Positions 14,863 to 21,792 of a stretch of 21,903 nt of DNA are shown here, piece after piece (the first letter of the stretch is position 1; every line of letters starts with the position of its first letter). This DNA comes from an uncultured Rhodospirillaceae bacterium (GTDB lineage: Bacteria > Pseudomonadota > Alphaproteobacteria > RF32 > CAG-239): NCBI GenBank assembly GCA_900313155.1, contig OMQE01000031.1:1-21903 (forward strand), given 5' to 3'. The translations under genes and the position numbers were made by a program. The notes beneath the pieces were generated by a model, which searched no databases, had not been told where the DNA came from, and saw only the letters and a program-made list of their open reading frames with translations.

Positions 14863-16188
14863 CTATTTATTTTTCTTATTCTTTCTTGATACACTTTGAC
14901 GAACTTCAGATGAATCTCTTGAATCTAACCACCATTCTTTAATTTGCGCAATCCCCCATGCCAATCCTACAAAAATCCAATTGATAATCTGATTCTGCCG
15001 ACGCCGACCAATTCTGTCCCACCAATCAGCCAAACGCGCCCACATACTTTTACCTTGTTTTTCTGCTTTTGGTTCCGCTTGTGGCACGTCAACACTTCCG
15101 CCGTTACCACTTGGCACTATTGCACCGGATACTTCCGGCTCTTTAATTTCGCACCGATAAGGCGTAATTGTGCTGATAATGTCATCATTGCTGACATAAG
15201 CGCCCAAAATGCGGGTCAAAGTGCCATTTTCTTCCAATAGCAATGAATCACCTCGCCCTAAAAGCGTTTCTGCACCTGTGGTGTTCAAAATGGTCATCGA
15301 ATCTGTGGCGCTTGCCACCTTATATGATAAACGTGTCGGTAAATTTGCCTTCACACTGCCGGTAATCACATCAACCGACGGACGTTGAGTGGCAATAATC
15401 AAATGAATACCCGACGCACGCGATTTTTGCGCCAACATTTGCACCTGTTTTTCAACCGTTTTATCAAACAGCATAATATCGGCAAATTCATCTATCACAC
15501 ACACAATATACGGCATTTTAACATCATGTTTTTCATTATATTCGCCAATATTGCGCACCATATCTTTTTCAAACTTGGCATACCGTGCGTTCATCTCTGC
15601 GCCCAGCTCTGCCAAACAACGGCTTGCCACACTCATGTCCGTAATCACCGGACGCAACATATAAGCCTGATTATTATACATGCTAAATTCTATGCGTTTC
15701 GGGTCGATTAAAACAAATTTAAGTTCCTGCGGTGTTTTTTTCTTAATCAGCGACAAAATAAACGAGTTCAGCCCCACCGATTTTCCCGAACCGGTTGTTC
15801 CGGCAACCAACAAATGCGGCATTTTGCTCAAATCTTTCATCACCGGCACACCGCGCATATTAACACCCACACAAATCGGCAACGCATATTTAGAACCGGT
15901 AAATTCTTCTTGCTCGCTCAGCGGTAAAAACGGCACACTCTGCGGTTCCGGATTCGGCAATTCAAAACTGATATACGTCGAGTTTGGAATTTCTGCCACC
16001 CGAATGCCACTCACCCCCAATTCGCGTGCAATATCTTTAATAGATTTTTCCACCGCGGAAAATTTTGAACCTTTATTCAGTTCAAATTCAACTTCCGTAA
16101 TCAGCGGGCCTTTATATTGCTTGCCCATTGCGCCGAAAATGCCGAAATTTGCCAGCACTTGCGGTAATTTTTCTGCCAGTTCCTGCAT
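14863..16188 (-). CDS. FtsK/SpoIIIE-type DNA translocase lacking the usual membrane and gamma domains
   Basis: RecA-fold motor that would pump double-stranded DNA using ATP. The 441-residue protein has an alpha-like domain (1-100, GPLITEVEFELNKGSKFSAV), then the motor. Walker A is GTTGSGKS (130-137), FVLIDPKRIEFSMY follows, Walker B is VCVIDEFAD (229-237), and ATQRPSVDVITGSVKANLP (266-284) is the FtsK hallmark. Standard FtsK adds four N-terminal membrane helices and a C-terminal winged-helix gamma domain that reads KOPS sites. Neither is seen. From about residue 383 comes a Trp-rich stretch with a hydrophobic run (IINWIFVGLAWGIAQI, 401-416) and a basic end. bamE ends 6 nt upstream, so no N-terminal part is hidden. 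The ribosome site is weak. It could be the chromosome's main FtsK in reduced form or a paralogue. Confidence 0.82.
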   Translation of the reverse strand: MQELAEKLPQVLANFGIFGAMGKQYKGPLITEVEFELNKGSKFSAVEKSIKDIARELGVSGIRVAEIPNSTYISFELPNPEPQSVPFLPLSEQEEFTGSKYALPICVGVNMRGVPVMKDLSKMPHLLVAGTTGSGKSVGLNSFILSLIKKKTPQELKFVLIDPKRIEFSMYNNQAYMLRPVITDMSVASRCLAELGAEMNARYAKFEKDMVRNIGEYNEKHDVKMPYIVCVIDEFADIMLFDKTVEKQVQMLAQKSRASGIHLIIATQRPSVDVITGSVKANLPTRLSYKVASATDSMTILNTTGAETLLGRGDSLLLEENGTLTRILGAYVSNDDIISTITPYRCEIKEPEVSGAIVPSGNGGSVDVPQAEPKAEKQGKSMWARLADWWDRIGRRRQNQIINWIFVGLAWGIAQIKEWWLDSRDSSEVRQSVSRKNKKNK

Positions 16189-16194
16189 TGTTGA

Positions 16195-16650
16195 TTATAT
16201 TCCTCGTCCCGAACTGGTGCCGCCTAACGGATTATATACGCCGGCACCGCCAAAATATTTACGGAAGAAACCGTCATCTCTTTCGGTCAGCTTCGTTGTG
16301 TCTTCGTCCACCGAAATATTGTTACCATCTGCCAACGTCCGTGTTTCAATTTTGCTCACTTTACCTTCTTTGAAAGTAATGGCTAAAATATTACGGTCAA
16401 GCACAGTCGGATTCATAAACGCCACACGTTTAGTGGTTGAAGACATATAGATCCAATGATTTTGGCTCAAACCGGTTTCCAAACTCGGACTGCCCAGAAT
16501 ATCCATAACCTGCTCTTTAGTTTGTCCGCTGTGAACTTTAGCAATATCTTCCTGTGTCGGATAGTTACCGTTATGCGTAATAAACAAATCAGATGAACAA
16601 GCCGAACAAATTAAAATCCCTAACATAAAAAACATTTTGCGTATTGACAT
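16195..16650 (-). CDS. bamE: Outer-membrane assembly lipoprotein BamE (SmpA/OmlA)
   Basis: Outer-membrane lipoprotein that stabilises the BAM complex for beta-barrel insertion. The 151-residue protein has a lipoprotein signal with the likely lipidated Cys18 (LICSAC, a slightly unusual Cys at -3). The BamE fold follows: IAKVHSGQTKEQVMDILGSP (38-57), NHWIYMSS, and LAITFKEGKVSKIET. The C-terminal tail is Gly-rich and probably disordered. The ATG has AGGGAAA upstream. It heads a unit with the FtsK-like and Mrr-like genes. The 58-nt gap to the divergent YceD gene is very AT-rich and must hold both promoters, but I cannot place either with confidence. Confidence 0.88.
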   Translation of the reverse strand: MSIRKMFFMLGILICSACSSDLFITHNGNYPTQEDIAKVHSGQTKEQVMDILGSPSLETGLSQNHWIYMSSTTKRVAFMNPTVLDRNILAITFKEGKVSKIETRTLADGNNISVDEDTTKLTERDDGFFRKYFGGAGVYNPLGGTSSGRGI

Positions 16651-16708
16651 ATTTTTATTTCCCTATATGTATTACTATTATCAATATATATAGCACAAGG
16701 ATTTCAGA

Positions 16709-17227
16709 ATGCAAAAAAAATTTTCATATCCGCTTAAAATAGATGAATTAACTCAGAATGAATATACATTTGCCTTAACAGCCGATGCTGATGAGCTTGT
16801 GGATATTTGCTCGGTTTTGCAGGTTGAAAAAGTTTTGTCATTCAATGCTAAACTCAAGCTGAAATATAATATGCGCGAACATTTGTTGAAAGTTTGGGGT
16901 AATGTTTCGGCAAATTTAGAACTTCAAAGTGTTATATCGTTAGAAAATTTTGTGCAAAAATATGATGTTCCTTTTGAACTATATTTTGACACTAAAGCAA
17001 CCTATCGAGATATTCGTGATTTAGGAAACGATATCAATACTGATGTTCCGGATATTGTAGAAAACGGCACCATCAATTTAGCCGATATTGCCATAGAGCA
17101 AATTGCCCTAAAAATAGATGATTATCCGCGTGCTGAAGGCGAAATTTTTCAATATCAGTGCGTTGGCGCCGATGCACCGATAGAAAAAGAAAACCCTTTC
17201 GCTATTTTGCAAAAATTAAAAAAATAA
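16709..17227 (+). CDS. YceD family (DUF177) protein
   Basis: The 172-residue protein matches DUF177/YceD. It has the N-terminal KIDELTQNEYTFAL, a strand-rich middle ending VSANLELQSVISLENF, and the C-terminal GTINLADIAIEQIALKIDDYP that corresponds to the family's conserved Leu-Pro-x-x-Pro region. YceD relatives are linked to 23S rRNA processing or accumulation and usually precede rpmF; here rpmF and plsX do not follow, and a convergent HU gene comes next. The usual Cys pair near the end (as in the C-x-C signatures of some members) is not seen. The ATG has AAGGA 7 nt upstream. It diverges from bamE, a pairing common in this class. Confidence 0.82.
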   Translation: MQKKFSYPLKIDELTQNEYTFALTADADELVDICSVLQVEKVLSFNAKLKLKYNMREHLLKVWGNVSANLELQSVISLENFVQKYDVPFELYFDTKATYRDIRDLGNDINTDVPDIVENGTINLADIAIEQIALKIDDYPRAEGEIFQYQCVGADAPIEKENPFAILQKLKK

Positions 17228-17246
17228 AACTCCGAAAATGTACTTA

Positions 17247-17290
17247 ATACAAAGAAGGATTTTTCTGTTTGGAAAAATCCTTCTTTGTAT
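17247..17290. terminator. 19-bp perfect inverted repeat, probable bidirectional terminator
   Basis: The left arm 17247-17265 (ATACAAAGAAGGATTTTTC) and right arm 17272-17290 are exact reverse complements around the loop TGTTTG. The GC core GGATTTTTC/GAAAAATCC is followed by TTCTTTGTA on both strands. It lies between convergent yceD and HU genes. Confidence 0.8.
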
Positions 17291-17301
17291 CTATGCGAAT
17301 T

Positions 17302-17577
17302 TTATTTATTAACAATATCTTGCAAAGTTTTACCGGCCTTAAATTTAGCAACTTTACGAGCCGGAACTTTAACAGCCTGACGCGTACGCGGATTGATGGC
17401 TGTTGTGGCAGCTCTGTTCGCGGTGGTGAATGTTCCAAAACCAACCAAGCGAATGTCATGACCGGATTTCAAAGTATTGCAAACAGAAGCAATAAAAGCG
17501 TCCAAAGCCTTAGCGCTTTCAATTTGTGTTAATCCTGAATAATCAGAAATGCTCTTAATCAAATCACTTTTATTCAT
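17302..17577 (-). CDS. HU-family DNA-binding protein
   Basis: Small dimeric nucleoid protein that bends and wraps DNA. The 91 residues match HU length. The helical N-terminus (MNKSDLIKSISDYSGLTQIE) and VGFGTFTTANRAA precede the DNA-binding arm NPRTRQAVKVPARKVAKFKAGK, followed by the last helix. The arm lacks the IHF-specific differences I would expect, so HU is preferred. ATG 17577 has AAAGGA upstream; the open frame extends 12 codons further but that part is leader. A promoter and a palindrome lie upstream. It is monocistronic with the perfect hairpin terminator 12 nt after its stop. Confidence 0.93.
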   Translation of the reverse strand: MNKSDLIKSISDYSGLTQIESAKALDAFIASVCNTLKSGHDIRLVGFGTFTTANRAATTAINPRTRQAVKVPARKVAKFKAGKTLQDIVNK

Positions 17578-17615
17578 TTTTTCTTTTCCTTTACAGTAGA
17601 TTATATATTGCAACT

Positions 17616-17633
17616 ATTGAACTCTTGTTCAAT
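17616..17633. repeat. Palindrome in the HU leader
   Basis: ATTGAAC (17616-17622) and GTTCAAT (17627-17633) are inverted around TCTT, at the predicted transcription start of HU. A third half-copy, ATTGAA, overlaps the -10. It could be an operator or a leader hairpin. Confidence 0.5.
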
Positions 17634-17637
17634 TCGT

Positions 17638-17666
17638 ATTGAATATGATATTTTGTATGTTGTCAA
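17638..17666 (-). promoter_or_regulatory. Promoter of the HU gene
   Basis: On the - strand a perfect TTGACA (17661-17666) and TTCAAT (17638-17643) are separated by 17 nt. Transcription would start near 17631, giving a leader of about 54 nt. Confidence 0.6.
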
Positions 17667-17676
17667 ACGAAAAAAG

Positions 17677-17699
17677 GCCATTCATGGCTGAATTTCGGC
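17677..17699 (+). other. Hairpin followed by long T tracts in the HU/lipoprotein gap
   Basis: GCC-ATTCA-TGGC-TGAAT-TTC-GGC folds into an imperfect stem with one three-base bulge. It is followed by ATTTTTGC and nine T. It looks like an intrinsic terminator on the + strand, yet no + strand gene lies before it in this gap. Confidence 0.35.
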
Positions 17700-17745
17700 A
17701 TTTTTGCTTTTTTTTATATAAATTGTGCGCCTTTTTTATTCATAT

Positions 17746-17773
17746 TTGACAAAGATACATCCTTTAATATAAC
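17746..17773 (+). promoter_or_regulatory. Promoter of the MORN-repeat lipoprotein gene
   Basis: A perfect TTGACA (17746-17751) and TATAAC (17768-17773) are spaced by 16 nt. The predicted start is near 17780, inside the palindrome at 17773-17787. Confidence 0.65.
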
Positions 17774-17787
17774 ATTATGTCATAATG
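17773..17787. promoter_or_regulatory. 15-nt perfect palindrome at the lipoprotein transcription start (candidate operator)
   Basis: CATTATG and CATAATG are exact reverse complements around a single T. The palindrome begins at the last base of the -10 and spans the predicted transcription start, the usual place for a repressor site. Confidence 0.5.
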
Positions 17788-17802
17788 AGGAAGGGGAATC
17801 GA

Positions 17803-18345
17803 ATGAGAATCGGTTATATTGCAATTATTTTAATGTTATCGCTAACTTCTTGCGGCGAATCAGACCATTCTGAAATATATAACGAGAATAATACCAACGT
17901 CATTAACGGTGTCGTCTATAATTCAAACGAAAAACCGATTAACGGTCTATATCGCACCTATTATGCCAATGGTAATTTAAAAATGGAAATTTCCAGCCGT
18001 GGCGGACTGCCGAACGGTATCGGTAAGTTTTATGGCGAAGATGGAAATCTTCTGTATCAGGGCGTATTTAAAGACGGTAAATTAGACGGTGTTTTGTATC
18101 AATATTATCCGGAAGGTTCCGTTCATAATGAAATGAATTACAGTGAAAATATATATGATGGTTCCCAAAAAATTTATGACACAGATGGTAATCAAACCGC
18201 TGAAATTGTTTACAAAAACGGTAAACCAATCAGCGGATACGTTATTTTGAACGACAATAAAATAGAATTAACAACGGAAGAATTATCTGCTTTAGCAGAC
18301 GAAGATATTACACAAGAACAAACTGAAAATACGGAAAAAAATTGA
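17803..18345 (+). CDS. Lipoprotein with MORN_2-type repeats (YwqK-like)
   Basis: The 180-residue product has a lipoprotein signal with lipobox LTSC (Cys17). The body is built of repeats of the form G-x-x-x-x-Y-x-x-x-G-x-L, for example GLYRTYYANGNLKMEI, GIGKFYGEDGNLLYQGVFKDGK, and a more diverged copy with IYDTDGNQTAEI. This is the MORN_2 type seen in YwqK-like proteins. Such proteins are sometimes labelled antitoxins, but that is a database name and nothing here supports a toxin pairing. ATG 17803 has GGAAGGGGAA upstream, better than ATG 17785, which lies in the palindrome. The C-terminus is acidic. It has its own promoter. Function unknown. Confidence 0.8.
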   Translation: MRIGYIAIILMLSLTSCGESDHSEIYNENNTNVINGVVYNSNEKPINGLYRTYYANGNLKMEISSRGGLPNGIGKFYGEDGNLLYQGVFKDGKLDGVLYQYYPEGSVHNEMNYSENIYDGSQKIYDTDGNQTAEIVYKNGKPISGYVILNDNKIELTTEELSALADEDITQEQTENTEKN

Positions 18346-18423
18346 ATATTCTAGTTCATTCTGCTTACACAAGAAGGATAAAATGGCAAAGTAAAAACTA
18401 TTTCTTGCACAAAAGGTAGTTAA

Positions 18424-19302
18424 ATGACAGATAAACGATATACGGCTGTGCTGGCGACTTTGTTTGATTCGGCTTCCGATGCCACGTTGGACTATGCCGT
18501 CAGCCGTCACAATATCCATAAAATGGTGTTTTTACTCTCGCTGATTGCCGGTATCGGGCAAGTGGCTATCGGTGCGTTTATCGGCATTGATTGCACGTTT
18601 AAGGCATTGCCGTATGTTGCGCTTCACGGCATATTGATTTTGCTCGGCTATATTTGCTTTTTGAAGGCGTTGAAATATACGCCGATTGCGCTGATTGGCT
18701 TGGTGCAAAGCAGTGAGCTGTTTTTCACCACCATTATTGACTGTATGCTCGGTTATTTAACGCTTTCGACGCGCTTTTTGGCATTATTGAGCTTGTTTGT
18801 GTTTGCCATCGCGCTGTTTTATATCAACTGCATCAAAAACGAAAAAACTTCGGTTAAAGAGGTCAAACCGATTGGGATTATACTCACTCTCGGCACAATG
18901 TTTTTGTATGTGGCGGCAACTTATCTGATTAAGATATCGGCGGCGTATGGGGCAAGCGAAATCACACTCAATCTTGCCTATTATGTGGTGGCGTTGCCGT
19001 ATTTCGGCTACCTTGCCCTCAAAGGCAAAGATGAATATACAAAAAACACCGCCAACCCGCACTGGTATAACGGCTTTTATTTTCTGCCCTTTGCCATCGG
19101 CATTTTGGAAACGATTTTCTATGTGTTAGAAACATTCAGCTTTATTAACGACACGCCGACCATCGTGATGGCTATTAAGCAAATGGGGATTTTTGTGATG
19201 TTCTTCCTCTCGGTGCTGTTTAAAACGGATAAATTCACGCCGCAGAAACTCCTTGCGCTTATCCTCGGCTTTATCGCCATTACCGGACTGTATTTTAATT
19301 AG
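18424..19302 (+). CDS. DMT/EamA-type transporter
   Basis: The 292-residue protein is almost entirely hydrophobic and fits ten membrane helices in two halves of the drug/metabolite transporter (EamA) type. The first half includes the helix pair around GYICFLKALKYTPIALIGLVQS, shortened at residues 78-98. The second contains YVAATYLIKISAAYGASEI and ends LALILGFIAITGLYF, the usual DMT last helix. The substrate is unknown. The ATG has AAAAGG 8 nt upstream. It lies 78 nt after the lipoprotein gene without a terminator I can see. It is visibly richer in G+C than the genes on both sides, which may mean separate origin. Confidence 0.8.
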   Translation: MTDKRYTAVLATLFDSASDATLDYAVSRHNIHKMVFLLSLIAGIGQVAIGAFIGIDCTFKALPYVALHGILILLGYICFLKALKYTPIALIGLVQSSELFFTTIIDCMLGYLTLSTRFLALLSLFVFAIALFYINCIKNEKTSVKEVKPIGIILTLGTMFLYVAATYLIKISAAYGASEITLNLAYYVVALPYFGYLALKGKDEYTKNTANPHWYNGFYFLPFAIGILETIFYVLETFSFINDTPTIVMAIKQMGIFVMFFLSVLFKTDKFTPQKLLALILGFIAITGLYFN

Positions 19303-19361
19303 ATGTAAAAAAGTTTTCGCAGTGATGCACCGCACATCGCAGTAAGGAATGACAGTTAAGA

Positions 19362-19688
19362 TTAATCTTCATCAATAATGATAAATTCGTCCGGACCAAT
19401 CATGTTCAGCACTGTGCGGGCTCGTTCATCAAGCAAATCTAAATCCAAACTGTTAGAGGAAAGCAGTTTAACTTTTTGTTCCCACTCTAAACGCTGATTT
19501 TCGTAATTTTTATTGATTTGTTCTGCTTCAGCCACCTTATCTTGCAAAGACATATAGCGCAAAAGACCTCGGTCACCTTTAACGGCAAAATAAGAAAAAT
19601 AGGAACACAGTGCCATCAACAGGACGATAAATCCCGAACTTTTGCATTTTGCGACGATGTAAGACCACATTCCCATGAATATAACCAT
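19362..19688 (-). CDS. FtsB/DivIC-like septum formation initiator protein
   Basis: Small bitopic division protein that in its family bridges FtsL and FtsQ at the septum. The 108-residue product has one membrane helix (about 19-36) and a coiled-coil stretch (about 46-77, LQDKVAEAEQINKNYENQRL). The C-terminal signature follows: LDLDLLDERARTVLNMIGPDEFIII, shortened from residues 80-104. It matches the alphaproteobacterial form, where such genes usually lie near enolase or pyruvate dehydrogenase. Here it follows lolD, 64 nt downstream. Starts at 19688, 19676 and 19670 are all possible with no decisive ribosome site; I keep the longest. Confidence 0.8.
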   Translation of the reverse strand: MVIFMGMWSYIVAKCKSSGFIVLLMALCSYFSYFAVKGDRGLLRYMSLQDKVAEAEQINKNYENQRLEWEQKVKLLSSNSLDLDLLDERARTVLNMIGPDEFIIIDED

Positions 19689-19752
19689 TATTTTTTATTG
19701 ACTAAAGCTTATTCGACCATATCTTGGTTAATAAAAAGTTATGATTTTGAGT

Positions 19753-20475
19753 TTAATAAAAATTTTCTGTTTTCGGTGTAATCTTCCCACCACGCAAGTC
19801 TTTTAATTTACCGTCTTTAAGCGTGACTTCTCTATCCATTTTATGAGCAAGCTCAATGTTATGGGTGGCAATCAATGCCGATAAACCGGTTTCTTTAACA
19901 ACTTCAAGCAGTGTTAAAAAAACGTTGTCTGATGTATTTGGGTCTAAATTACCGGTCGGTTCATCGGCAAGCAACAAGCGTGGTGTATTGGCCAGCGCGC
20001 GGGCTATTGCCACACGTTGTTGCTCTCCTCCGGAAAGTTGGGCCGGTCGGTGATGTTCACGGTCGCTTAACCCCAAACGATTTAACAGCCAGCGCGATTT
20101 TTCTTCAGCTTCGGAATATTTTTTTCCGGCAATCAGTTGCGGTAATATCACATTTTCAAGTGCATCAAAATCTGGCAACAAGTTGTGATATTGATAAACA
20201 AAGCCAAGATATTCTCGACGTAAATATGTGCGAATGTCATCGTTGTTACCGGAACAAAGCTCACCGTTTACAAAAACTTCACCATCGGTCGGTTGTTCCA
20301 ACAAACCGGCTATTTGTAACAAAGTTGATTTTCCTGAGCCACTCGGACCGATTAGCGCCACAACCTCTTTAGGCTTAATTTTCAGATTAACATTTTGCAA
20401 AACTTCCAAAACGTTTTCACCCTGCTTAAAAGTTTTGTTAATCCCTTTGAGCTCTAATGTCAAATCACTATTCAT
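19753..20475 (-). CDS. lolD: Lipoprotein-releasing ABC transporter ATPase LolD
   Basis: ATPase that powers extraction of outer-membrane lipoproteins from the inner membrane for LolA. The 240-residue protein shows Walker A GPSGSGKS (43-50), a Q-loop in FVYQYHNLLPDF, the signature LSGGEQQRVAIARAL, Walker B RLLLADEPTGNLD, and the switch His in LIATHN. ATG 20475 overlaps the permease stop by 8 nt (ATGAATAG) and has GGAGG 9 nt upstream, so translation is coupled. An upstream in-frame extension exists but is coding for the permease. A possible - strand transcript continues to ftsB. Confidence 0.94.
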   Translation of the reverse strand: MNSDLTLELKGINKTFKQGENVLEVLQNVNLKIKPKEVVALIGPSGSGKSTLLQIAGLLEQPTDGEVFVNGELCSGNNDDIRTYLRREYLGFVYQYHNLLPDFDALENVILPQLIAGKKYSEAEEKSRWLLNRLGLSDREHHRPAQLSGGEQQRVAIARALANTPRLLLADEPTGNLDPNTSDNVFLTLLEVVKETGLSALIATHNIELAHKMDREVTLKDGKLKDLRGGKITPKTENFY

Positions 20476-21712
20476 AACGCAAAGCCTCCGCCGGATCAAA
20501 TTTAGATGCCCGATATGCCGGATATATAGTGGCTAAAAAGGCCAGCAACAGGGTTAAAACAACAACCAAAGCCACCTCTGTTGCATCCACTTTTGCCGGC
20601 AGTTGTGATAAAAAGTAAATTTCCGGTGAAAATAAATCTCGGCCGGAAAGACGTTCTAAAAACCGGCGGATGTTTTCGATATTATCGCAAAACAGCAAGC
20701 CTAAAACCACACCGATAGAGGTTCCGACCATGCCAATAAAAGCACCGTCCATAAAGAAAATTCGCATAATCATTCCGCGGGTGGCGCCCATGGTGCGTAA
20801 AACGGCAACATCACGGCTTTTGTCCTTAACCAACATAATTAAACCGGTAATAATGTTGAATGCCGCTACTAAAATAATCAGCATCAATATCAAAAACATC
20901 ACGTTTCGTTCAACATCTATGGCATTGAAAAAAGCAGAATTTGATTGTTTCCAGTCATAAACATAAGCATCTAAACTAACACTTTTTTCAATAAGCTGAC
21001 GTATTTGAGGTAAATCGTTATCATTTTTCAAACGTACATCAATAACGGTTGCCGAATTTTTGAGACCGAAATATTTTTGTGCGGCTTCAAGTGGCATAAA
21101 AATGTAGTTTGCATCATATTCAAACATACCTAAATTAAATGTGCCGATAATGGTATATGACTTCATTCGCGGCACTGAACCAAACGCGGTAATTTTGCCG
21201 TTTGGCGAAATCAAAGTAACTTCATCACCGGTGTAAACGCCCAGTTTTTTTGCCAGCTTATCTCCAAGAACAACCACGTCTCCGGCGTATGTTTCCATAT
21301 CTATTTTACTAAAACCGCCGCGTAAAACTTTTTGCTTGAGAATATCGGCTGCATCAATTCCCCGAACCATGGCACCCTCGGCCGAATGCGGTGATGAAAC
21401 CAACAATTGCTTTTCAATAATCGGTAAGGCAAGCTCGATACCATCAATGCTTTCCAAATTTTCAACGGCTTTTTTGTAATTATTAAACGGGAAACCTGCC
21501 GTGGCAACAATAGATATATGTCCGTTAATCCCTAAAATACGATTCAAAAGCTCAGCCTTAAAACCGTTCATCACCGACATAACAATAATCAGCGTTGCCA
21601 CGCCTAAAGCAATACCGGTAAAAGCAAAACCGGTAATAACAGAAATGAAACCCTCTTTGCGTTTAGCGCGTAAATAGCGCCATGCTGTCATTCGCTCAAA
21701 TTTTGAAAACAA
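20468..21712 (-). CDS. Lipoprotein-releasing ABC transporter permease (LolC/LolE type)
   Basis: Inner-membrane permease that works with LolD to release lipoproteins. The 414-residue protein has a cytoplasmic start with TAWRYLRAKRKEGF and a first membrane helix (about 22-46). A large MacB-type periplasmic domain follows (about 50-265), with GINGHISI and GIELALPIIEKQLLVSS. Three more helices follow, around LILMLIILVAAFNIITGLIM, a Gly-rich one near 320-345, and LVVVLTLLLAFLATIYPAYRAS at the end. Only one permease gene is present, as in many alphaproteobacteria, so it would act as a homodimer. The start is TTG 21712, with GGAGG 6 nt upstream; ATG 21691 has no such site. Confidence 0.92.
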   Translation of the reverse strand: MFSKFERMTAWRYLRAKRKEGFISVITGFAFTGIALGVATLIIVMSVMNGFKAELLNRILGINGHISIVATAGFPFNNYKKAVENLESIDGIELALPIIEKQLLVSSPHSAEGAMVRGIDAADILKQKVLRGGFSKIDMETYAGDVVVLGDKLAKKLGVYTGDEVTLISPNGKITAFGSVPRMKSYTIIGTFNLGMFEYDANYIFMPLEAAQKYFGLKNSATVIDVRLKNDNDLPQIRQLIEKSVSLDAYVYDWKQSNSAFFNAIDVERNVMFLILMLIILVAAFNIITGLIMLVKDKSRDVAVLRTMGATRGMIMRIFFMDGAFIGMVGTSIGVVLGLLFCDNIENIRRFLERLSGRDLFSPEIYFLSQLPAKVDATEVALVVVLTLLLAFLATIYPAYRASKFDPAEALRYE

Positions 21713-21735
21713 AATATTCCTCCAAATATGTTTCG

Positions 21736-21764
21736 AATGTATAAAATTTTACCTTATTTGGCAA
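21736..21764 (-). promoter_or_regulatory. Possible promoter of the lolC/E-lolD operon
   Basis: On the - strand TTGCCA (21759-21764) and TACATT (21736-21741) are separated by 17 nt. A small inverted repeat, GGCAA and TTGCC (21760-21773), overlaps the -35. A start near 21729 would leave a 17-nt leader holding GGAGG. Confidence 0.4.
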
Positions 21765-21792
21765 CCTTTTGCCCTCACATATGCACATTCTT

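Noticed and set aside
15680..16450. 256-codon open frame on the + strand
   Set aside because: It lies fully opposite the FtsK-like and bamE genes, whose motifs are unmistakable. Its sequence has no recognisable domain and no ribosome site.
17803..18345. Reading the MORN-repeat lipoprotein as a toxin-antitoxin antitoxin
   Set aside because: The YwqK label is only a database family name. The protein is exported as a lipoprotein and no toxin-like gene is adjacent.
18383..18394. Three-codon frame (Met-Ala-Lys-stop) with a good ribosome site, before the transporter gene
   Set aside because: Too short to call a leader peptide, and no attenuator-like hairpins are seen after it.
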